Source: Brevipalpus yothersi
Lineage: Eukaryota > Arthropoda > Arachnida > Trombidiformes > Tenuipalpidae
Direction of reading: 5' to 3'
DNA length: 64,000 bases
NCBI GenBank assembly: GCA_003956705.1
Contig: QZCP01000241.1
Coordinates: 1 to 64,000 of the forward strand
Positions 56,520 through 64,000 of this stretch are shown piece after piece. The notes below the pieces were generated by a model that was given only the letters and a program-made list of their open reading frames with translations, was not told the origin of the DNA and made no database searches. The position numbers and the translations under genes were made by a program. How positions within the stretch are numbered: position 1 is the first letter of the stretch; each line of letters opens with the position of its first letter.

Positions 56520-57490
56520 GGCAATGGCTTGCTCCGTGTTGGAGCAAGCGACAAATAAGTGAGAGAAGTGTCTCAGCAAGAGACAAGCTTCTTTGCCCCT
56601 GGTTGGGACAGTAATCAACCGACAAGGTTGGTGAAACTTCTGGTTGAAGTTCCAATCAAATCAGAAAAGCAAAAGTCTCTGGCTGAGACTATTGATCCTT
56701 TCTCAGGATCGTAAGGGAAAGAGTAAAGATGTTGATCAATCAAAAATAATGTAGGGCGTGTTGCCACTACAATACTCCAACAAGGAGTTTACCTCTTGTC
56801 GAGGCTTTCCCTTATTTTCGGTTGTTCCGAAATTAACTTCTTCCTGAAGTTTAATTAAATCTCTGGATGAGATTCAAGTCAAATCAAATCAATTCAACTC
56901 CAGGCAGGAGATGATACAGTTCCAACAAGGAACACAAAATGTCTTCTCAGGCAGAGAGACAAAAGAAGCAAGCAAGCAGCTAGCTTCAGCAAGAAGCAAG
57001 AATGACACAATCAATGTGTCTTCACTGAGAGTCAGTGACCAACTGAACTCTCCAGATAAAACTCGGTCTCACTCACAGAGAACCGAGAGAGCAGCAACCA
57101 GTTTCCTTCCCGGAAACGGAAATTTGGATAGAGCGGATCTTATCCAAAACTTTTTGAACTTCCTGTTCAAAACCACTGGACTTCCTGTCCAGAATCTATC
57201 AACTTCCTGTTGATGATTTAAGCTATTTCTTAGCTTAATTTCCTATCCTAAACAGGGGTAAACTTTACCGACAATGGTAAATATGCTGCAAAGATATTAA
57301 ATTAACTTTTCTCTTGATGAGAAAAAGCACAAAACTCACGAGCAGTGAGAAAAAGAGTATGAAAAATGAAAACTTGAAGTTTCGAGAAGAAACAAATGAA
57401 AGTTTCGGTGGAAACTCACCAGTTCCCGGCAAGGGAACTTTGAGAAGCACTACTCACCTCAGTAGTTGTCTACGATTAGAACAACTAATC
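56520..57490 (-). repeat. Hairpin array in the 5' leader of retrotransposon 2
   Basis: About two dozen perfect inverted repeats in under 1 kb, nearly all with 5-nt loops. Examples: 56527-56549 (9-bp stem), 56569-56585, 56635-56651, 56674-56690, 56694-56710, 56774-56788, 56835-56851, 56858-56874, 56919-56933, 57101-57117, 57152-57172 (8-bp stem), 57176-57192, 57198-57214, 57307-57325 (7-bp), 57335-57349, 57379-57393, 57421-57439 (7-bp) and 57474-57490. Stem sequences differ; loops recur (AACAA, TTCCT, TGGTT, AGCAA, GAGCA). Loop lengths other than 5 are rare. No ORF of interest lies here. Confidence 0.9.
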
Positions 57491-57685
57491 TTCTCCAACC
57501 CAGTGGCTTCACTTGCCACAATTATGGTTGCGAGAAGTAACCAAAAACGGCACACCCAGTGGCTTCACTACCACTATTCCTGGTGGCCAACACAAATCCA
57601 AGAAGGGATTAAATTGAGGTTTTCCCAACCCAAAGTTCTCCTGCACGGCGAACTGGTGAGGCCACTGAAGCAATCAGTGCCTACT

Positions 57686-57699
57686 CGGCATCTCCACCA
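57686..57699 (-). other. Primer-binding site of retrotransposon 2, complementary to a tRNA-Ala 3' end
   Basis: Three bases inside the 5' LTR, the - strand reads TGGTGGAGATGCCG. This is complementary to CGGCATCTCCACCA, the 3' end of metazoan tRNA-Ala (TGC) including the CCA. The match ends after 14 bases. The position is exactly that of a minus-strand primer site. The tRNA identity is from memory of animal tRNA sequences, not a search. Confidence 0.7.
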
Positions 57700-57702
57700 T
57701 TA

Positions 57703-58297
57703 TGTGGGAGAAAACCGAGGACAAAACGAACTAACACGGGAGATGAACGAGAAGCTCGTCTTGAGCTCGATGTTCCTGAATTCGACAGGCTAATCGGGCC
57801 ACGATCGCCTATCAGGTTCACACAAACCTACGGGGCCGAGTGTAGGCACTGAAGAACAGTGGACAACTTCTTACAATAAATGAGAAAGTTTAATGTAAGG
57901 AATACAAGACATACAAACTGATCTCGAGCAGAGATCGGACAGAGGTTAGCCTTACTCGACAAGAGTAAAATCTAACTGTGTCCTAACAAAGGACATCGGT
58001 CGCCTTATATAGTGGCAAACCGTGGGAAAGGAATTTGAGGGAGTAAAGAGAAGGAAAGGGATCTTGCTGATCCCTGGATGCTGAGGCCAGTTCTTCGGCC
58101 GAAGCATCTTGCACAAATGTGTGAAAAGCCTGGTTGGCTTTCTAGATGCGAGCAGCATCTGGTATTGACCCATCCCGGGTCAAAAAGAGAGGGAAATACA
58201 CAAAGAAAGAGTACAAATGCATATATATAAATGAATAAATGAAGATCCTCATCCGATGATGAGAATATCATCGGGGAGGTCAGAGATTTCGCTCACA
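57703..58297 (-). repeat. 5' LTR of retrotransposon 2
   Basis: 595 bp, identical by eye to 43662-44256. It is followed by the CTAGA target duplication (58298-58302). A TATATAAAT-type sequence near 58222 could be a promoter element but lies in the last part of the + strand orientation, i.e. near the start of the LTR in sense orientation. Confidence 0.95.
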
Positions 58298-58452
58298 CTA
58301 GACAAGGAAAAGGTTTCAATTGCTTGACACTTGCCCAGCCATCGAGTGGCTTCCATGTTCCATGCTGGATAGGCGAGTTTACAATTGTAGACATCATAAG
58401 GATCTAGAAAATTGAAAATTTTGTTCACAATTTCTGCAGGAATCAGATCCAT
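58298..58452 (-). CDS. F-box copy 8, 5' part (start codon and F-box), split by retrotransposon 2
   Basis: ATG at 58452 and 155 bases of first exon. They encode MDLIPAEIVNKIFNFLDPYD and the following W and Cys positions, and are cut at the CTAGA target duplication. The rest of the exon resumes at 43656. It is two codons shorter at the N-terminus than other copies, but phase is kept. With the insertion present, the transcript would enter the retrotransposon LTR. Confidence 0.85.
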
Positions 58453-59555
58453 TTTAAGCTATGGCTCACCACTATTTGAATGTTGAATTTTTCCTTATTT
58501 GATCAACATTTCAGAATCAAGTTGATTCAATCAACTTGCATCAAAATCACAGCTCTGATCAAAATCAAAGAGTAAGCTACTTGATCAAAATACCAATCAC
58601 AAGCAGGTGTGAAATTAGAGGGAATTTTAAAGGTTCCTCAAGGAGGTGAGAGTAATTCTGATGATTCACTCATTTTAACGATGGTAAGTTGTGCAACACA
58701 TTTCACTCATACAATTGACGAAACCAATTTCTATTAAACTAGACCCTTTTCTATGAGTATGAATAGTCTTCTACAACCATCACCATTGGCAAACTATCTG
58801 AATCTATTCCTCGGTTGAAATTCACTCAGAAAAAGTGCAAGATTTAAGAAAATTTCACACATCATGAGTTTTTTGTAAATGGTTACATACATGTATATGT
58901 AAATGTGTATGTTCTCGACCAAAAATCATATAATTTGTCCTTTTTCACCTCACGAATGAAGGTAATCTAAACGAGCAAAAAATTATCCATAATTATTTTA
59001 CTAACAATGGTAGGACAAATTGTTGTCAGATATCAATCAAGCAGAAAATTAAGTGCATGTGAATTCTCCACTCTCGGGTATATCAAGTTGAAAAGTGAAG
59101 AACCAATTCAAAACATTAAATACTAGAGTTGATTAAAATACGACCAAGGCCTGTATTAATTGTCGATGGTATACGATGATCGTCTAATTGACTCCTTGCT
59201 AATGAATTACTACAATGTTAATCTTCCACTTCAGTTGATAGGACTTTCAGCCAGACCATCATTGAGACATTCTCGGACATGTTCAGCCTCATAGTGTAAA
59301 AAATTACTGTTCTGAAAGTTACAAGTGTCCACAACTAATGGAAGAGGCAATTCACGATCAATCAAATCGATCATCCAATCATCCAATCATTTCATTCCAC
59401 CGCGAAAACTTATTAGCGCCATTGGATCATGTGCTCGCTCCTGATTGAAGGGAACTGTTTGGAATCCTCTTGTGTTATTGATTTTTCGATGCACATTGAT
59501 TAATTCTTAAATGAAAGTAATTGTACATTTGAATGGTGTTGATCTGTAGTTCAAA
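58453..59555. other. Inverted DHDH-flank spacer between F-box copies 8 and 9
   Basis: The - strand from about 59390 to 58453 matches the DHDH last exon and its 3' flank, followed by F-box copy 8, the same order as at 10.58-11.55 kb on the + strand. The rest is AT-rich spacer, with no gene. Confidence 0.6.
59227..59385 (-). pseudogene. Fragment of DHDH last exon (copy c, inverted)
   Basis: On the - strand this matches the DHDH third exon around 10540-10680. It includes the LPLVVDT-like segment, the NFL.YEAEHVRECL block and the ESPI codons. It is the only fragment that extends further 5' into the exon than the others, and it ends before the DHDH stop. No splice-linked exons. Confidence 0.85.
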
Positions 59556-60897
59556 ATGAATTTGATTGCCTTGCCTTCAGAGATTGTGATCAAAATTTTC
59601 AATTTTCTGGATCCTTATGATGTGTACAGTTATAAACTCGCCTATCCGGCATGGAACTTGGAAGCCACTCGATGGCTTAGCAGATGTCAAGCAATTGAAA
59701 CCTTTTCCTTCTCCAAGATTAAGGCAATCATACCATCCAAGTTGATTGATGGAAAAGTTGTTGTTGTTGGTGAGTTAATCGCTGTACGATATCTCTAGTA
59801 TCTGAATAGTAGAATAGTATCTGATTTCACTCTTTTCAATAGAAAAGGACAAATATCCTGAACAATATAAAATCATGCAGCAATCAGTTATATCAAATCA
59901 ACTAATGAATAAGGACACAACCCATGAATCTATCGTGGTTCAAGGTGATAGGGGTCCTTCAGTACATAGGCATTATCTTTATTGGTGGTATTATAAAGCG
60001 AAGAATGAGTATCATCAAATAATGAGGTCCGATCTTGGTGGATGCATCGAAACGTCTCTTGCCAACTCGCAACGTGATCATCTTTTCTCTTTCGTCACCT
60101 TCCCTAATAATTTCTACCGTAATTTGAATTTAAAATCTTTGGTGAAGCCGACTTATGAATCCATTCCTGTTGTCGGCTTGATGATCAAGCAGACATCAAA
60201 TACATTTGATTTGGGTGATGAAATTCTTGATTTCGATCGCAAGTCTTTTGAAAAAATTTCCAAAGCTCCAGATCCATTCAAGTATAAAATATCCATAGTT
60301 AAGGAACTCAATGCATTCAACATCAATCAATGGACAACGCAGACCAAAATTATCTTAACTAATTGGAAATCGGAACACAGTTTATCTTGTAAATATTTAT
60401 ACGATACAGATTATCCGATAAAATCTCTTGTATGTTTCAAGACGATTTGCCGTTCCTACGAGCCTTTAGAACTTCTGGTAAAAAATAAGGATATCATTGC
60501 CTCTAATGTGGTCTTGGATTGTTTTTCAAAACTGTACATTAAACCCCGAAAATGGCATGAGAAAAACAACACAAAATTAGTGAGCATCGCCTTTGCTGGA
60601 AGAAATGTGAAAGCTGCCACTTCATCCATTGAAAGTCTTGATTCCACGACTCGAGCTGACCAACTCATGGCATTCCGACAGAGTCTTGATTTCCCGCTAA
60701 ATGATGGACGAATAGTAGGTTTCATTTTCATTGGTGATTTATTTAAAGGAAATGTACGGAGTGAGATTCTCATTTCGATCCACAAAACTTTTCCACACGT
60801 TAATTTTATGGACATCTCATGTCGCGAGCCTGAAAACTCACCCACTGCTGAGCAAGGCCTGGTAGAAGGTATCAGGATCCATTTAATTCATTTGTAA
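59556..60897 (+). CDS. F-box family protein, copy 9
   Basis: Exons 59556-59769 and 59843-60897 (73-nt intron) give 1269 nt and 422 aa in frame. F-box-like motif LPSEIVIKIFNFLDPYDV in exon 1; all conserved blocks in exon 2, with TAEQGLVEGIRIHLIHL at the end. The leader GTGTTGATCTGTAGTTCAAA before the ATG is typical of the family. The downstream poly(A) hexamer is AATGAA. The last 150 bases are almost identical to copy 7 (39039), suggesting recent duplication or gene conversion between the two. Confidence 0.8.
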
Positions 60898-62440
60898 TCT
60901 ATTATCAGGTGGCAAAGACAGTCTTTTCCTATCTGTTTCACAATATCTGCATACTTACTTGAGAGAACCACTTGTAAACTTTTTATCGGCTTATCATGAT
61001 ATTTTCTTAATTTTCATATTCCAATGAATTCAACTGAAAACTCGCAAATCTACTTGAATTACCCCTGAATAATTGAGCAATTTGATACAAAATTCTTTTT
61101 ATTCCATTTCGATAATGATAAGATGATGATCTATCTAATGAATACCACTTAGGCTCTTGAGAATTTTGAGACGAGTGTAGTAGTTCCACATTGATTGGTC
61201 ATTCCTGAGAGAGGCTAGAATATCCATTGATGAGATGATAAGGTAGCTACATCGAAAGAATCATCTCTCCTCCTTTATCAACAGGGTTAGTATAATAGAG
61301 ATGATCATTATCAGCAGTCAGTATCTCTTGATTCATCAAATTCACGCGGAGCAATTCACGAGACTTTATGGACCATATATTCGAAAAATACTCAGCAAGA
61401 CCATTTCCAATGTTCAGCTAAAATTGATGATGTGTGCGTTGAACTTCAGCTCTTATTAGGCATTCATAATCATTCAATCTTATGCTTACAGTACCATCAT
61501 GACTGTCTGTCCATATTTTTCCACAACTTGGATGAATGAAGAGATAGATAACCGCCATTTCATGAACAAGGAGAAATAGTAATTTTTTACGCTATGAGGC
61601 TGAACATGTCCGAGAATGTCTCAATAATGGTCTAACTGAAAGTCCTATTCTTCCGTTGAAGGATACTCTTTCAATGCGTCAAATGACCGACAAAATATTG
61701 AACGAACTTGGAATAAATCATGAGGAAAAAATGATGATTAACAGAAAATCAACATTGTAGTGAACCATTAGCGAGAGGTCGATTTGATAATCATCTTATG
61801 TCATCAGCAATTAGTGCAGGCTTAGATTGTATTTTCATTAACGAAACTCAATTATTTCATGTTTCAAATTGGTTCTTCCTTTTTCAAATTGATGTAACAG
61901 AGAGTGAAAAACTCACGTGCATTTAGCTTTTTAATTGATTAAAATATGGTTAACCATAGTTAGTACACTGATCATGAATAATTTTCTGTTCATTTGAAAT
62001 ACCTTTATCAGGAAGATAAGAGAAAAGTTGTGTGTAGTTGTAGTGAAAATTTCGCCATTCAAGTGAAATGTATTGCAAAACATATCAACGTTAAAATGAG
62101 TGAATCATCAGATCTACTCTCAACTCTATGGAAAAACTCTGAACTTCTCACTGATTCCATATAATTCACAGTTAAATTATCCACATAATCTCGCCCACCT
62201 CTGGTCAATAGTATCATCTACTTGCTCGATTTTATCCCCCTATCAATGAGTAATCATAATTCCCGAAACTTATCATTTTCGTACTTCAATCTACTTTGAA
62301 TTGTTCAAACAATCGATACAATCGATAGTGAGCTTGATCTGGCGAGTAAACTCAAAATTCGATAAAAGTTGATAAAATTGCACCTGTTGAGATGATGGAA
62401 AAAAATGGTACATTCAAATGGTGTTGATTTGTAGCTCAAA
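60898..62440. other. Spacer carrying a DHDH 3' fragment
   Basis: AT-rich spacer. From about 61578 it matches the DHDH last exon and flank. No other gene. Confidence 0.5.
61578..61735 (+). pseudogene. Fragment of DHDH last exon (copy d)
   Basis: The best preserved of the fragments. The EHVRECLNNGLTESPILPLKD block and the ELGINHEEK terminus are readable with few changes, but there is no upstream exon. It continues into DHDH 3' flank. Confidence 0.86.
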
Positions 62441-63748
62441 ATGAATTCAATTGCTTAGCCTTCAGAAATTCTGAACGAAAATTCTCAATTTTTTGGATTC
62501 ACAAGATGTCTACAATTTCAAGATTACTTGTCCAGCATGGGACTTGGAAACTACGCAATGGCTGAGCAAGTGTCAAGCGATTAAAACCTTCTCCTTGTCC
62601 ACAATCAAGGCAATTTTACCATCTAAGGTGACTAATGGGAGAGTTGTTGATGGTAAGTTAAAAATTGATATTTCATGTAATTATATCTAATTCTACTCTT
62701 TTCAGTAGGAAGGGAAAGATATCCTTAACTCTTCGAAATCATGCTGGAGTCACTTGTATCAAATCGAGTGATGAACGGAGACGCGATCCATCAAGATTTA
62801 TTGAGAAGACGTGCATATGAGGTATAAACGAATGATCTTTATTGGTGTTATTCTAAAGAAAAGAATAGGTACCATCATATATTACGGCCAAATCTTGGTA
62901 GATACAGCAAAACATCTCTTAGCAACTCGCAACGTGGTTATATCTTCACTTTCGTCACCTTCTGTCATTATTTGAAATCTGTTGTGAAGCCAATTTATGC
63001 ATCCATTCCTGTTGCCGGCTTGATTATCGAGCAGGATAAAAGTCTATTTGATTTGAATGATGAAGTTCTTGATTTTGATCGCAAGTTTTTTGAAAAAATT
63101 CCCAAAGCTCCGGATCTCTTCAAGTATGAAATATCCATAGTGGAGGAACTCAATGCATTCAATATTGATCGGTGGACCACACAGACCAAAATTATTTTAA
63201 CTGTCTGAGAATCGGAACACAGTTTATCTCGTAAAGATTTAAACGATCCAGATTATCCGATGAGATCTCTCATATGTTTCAAGACGATCCCTTTTTCCTG
63301 TGAAAGTTTGCAATTACATGTATTGGTGAAAAATAAGGATGAGGATATCATCTCCCCTCTAATATGGCTTTTGATCGATGGTCAATGCTGCACATCAAAT
63401 CCCAAAAATGGTATAAGAGAAGCAATCCACGAATAATTAGTACCACCTTTGCTGTGAAAAATGTGGAAGCTGCAGCATCGAAAGTCTTGATTCTACGACT
63501 CGGACTAAGCAACTCATTGCATTTCAGCAGAGTCTTTATTTTTCAGTAAATGATGGATGGACAGTAGGTTTTATTTTCATCGGTAACCGTTTATTTGTAT
63601 CGAATGTTCGGAGTGAGATTCTAATTTCAATCCACAAAACTTTTCCATACGTTAATTTTATGGACATCTCATATTGGGAGCCCATAAATTGTCCCGACCC
63701 TGAGCAAGGCCTAATGGAAAGTACAGAATCCACTTAGTCCATTTATAA
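62441..63748 (+). pseudogene. F-box family pseudogene, copy 10
   Basis: Starts with an ATG at 62441 in the usual leader context, but codon 6 is TAG and a frameshift follows. Exon 2 (from about 62709) has several stops, including a TAA replacing the conserved tyrosine near 62825 and a TGA at about 63206. There are also indels around 63310-63480. Recognisable blocks remain (VLDFDRKFFEKIPKAPD, FNI.RWTTQTKI), and the C-terminal SPTAEQ motif is destroyed. The most decayed full-length copy. Confidence 0.88.
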
Positions 63749-64000
63749 ACTATCATCAGGATAGCGAGACAATTTTTTCAATCTCCTACACGATCTGTGT
63801 ATAACTAACTTAAGAGCACCACTAATAAACTTTTTATTTGGCTCACTTTTTACTCTTTCATTCCAATAATAAATAAACATAAACTTCAATAAACTAAAGA
63901 CTCACAATTCTACCTGGATGACCACTGAATAATTGAGCAATTGAATGAAAAATTCTCTCCAGTCCATAACGATGATGGTAAAGTGATGGTCTTTCTAACG
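63749..64000. other. 3' flank of F-box copy 10 to the window edge
   Basis: Family-type 3' flank with an AATAAATAAA-like patch near 63867; no gene. Confidence 0.5.

Larger units (their letters stand above)
43662..58297 (-). mobile_element. Ty3/gypsy-type LTR retrotransposon 2 (hairpin-rich, with RING/TRAF-like ORF)
   Basis: 14,636-bp element (including a 350-N gap) on the - strand. It has 595-bp LTRs with TG...CA ends and a CTAGA target duplication. Sense order: 5' LTR (58297-57703), primer-binding site, about 1.2-kb leader, gag-pol, a Ser/Gln-rich extension, a downstream zinc-finger ORF, polypurine tract, 3' LTR (44256-43662). The two LTRs appear identical over their full length, so insertion is very recent. 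The element is unusually long for Ty3/gypsy and carries a dense population of short perfect hairpins. It interrupts the first exon of an otherwise intact F-box gene. Confidence 0.96.

Noticed and set aside
11549..63748. Repeated units as a CRISPR-like or satellite array
   Set aside because: The repeats are multi-kilobase gene duplicates with introns and pseudogenes, in a eukaryotic context.

Overview
The window is a eukaryotic, AT-rich chromosomal segment with short GT-AG introns. It is most likely from a small invertebrate. An arthropod, perhaps an acariform mite, is my best guess from gene content and style, but the sequence does not settle this. The standard genetic code applies, since several intact host genes end in TGA.

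From 1 to about 10.8 kb there are three ordinary multi-exon host genes on the + strand: a LAMMER/CLK (Doa-type) kinase (1182-3579), a 12-TM major facilitator of the MFSD4/NaGLT1 type (5699-7487), and a Gfo/Idh/MocA oxidoreductase of the dihydrodiol dehydrogenase (DHDH) type (9141-10740). From 11.5 kb to the end lies a clustered family of two-exon F-box genes. Ten copies are recognisable, plus one fragment. Five are intact by exon arithmetic (11549, 14141, 19801, 39039, 59556). One has a frameshifted first exon (22322). Two are nonsense-ridden (17024, 62441). Two are split by retrotransposons. The spacers between copies carry pieces of the neighbouring DHDH gene, so the duplication unit included DHDH sequence. 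Part of the array is inverted (41-43.6 kb and 58.3-59.4 kb).

Two Ty3/gypsy-type LTR retrotransposons, both on the - strand, sit inside first exons of F-box copies. Each has TG...CA LTRs and a 5-bp target duplication. Element 1 (24676-34879, 263-bp LTRs with two differences) encodes Gag, Pol, an envelope-like class I fusion glycoprotein, and a further gene with two CCHC zinc knuckles and a DEDDh 3'-5' exonuclease domain. Its gag-pol-env is one reading frame broken only by two TGA codons. Element 2 (43662-58297, 595-bp LTRs identical by eye) encodes a very long Gag-Pol with an extension, then a downstream protein with a RING-like cysteine cluster, a TRAF-type zinc finger and an unrecognised globular domain. 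A single N at 49581 probably hides the frameshift between these two parts.

The most unusual signal is in element 2. Its LTRs, leader and 3' third are packed with perfect short hairpins (stems of 4-9 bp) whose loops are almost always exactly 5 nt and whose sequences differ from one another. Inside coding sequence the hairpins are read in a consistent frame, producing recurrent SQQE-like and ITSRD-like peptides. Element 1 has its own smaller hairpin family downstream of env, with a constant hexaloop and covarying stems. No tRNA, rRNA or CRISPR features were recognised; one tRNA-like SINE fragment is possible at 19.2-19.4 kb.
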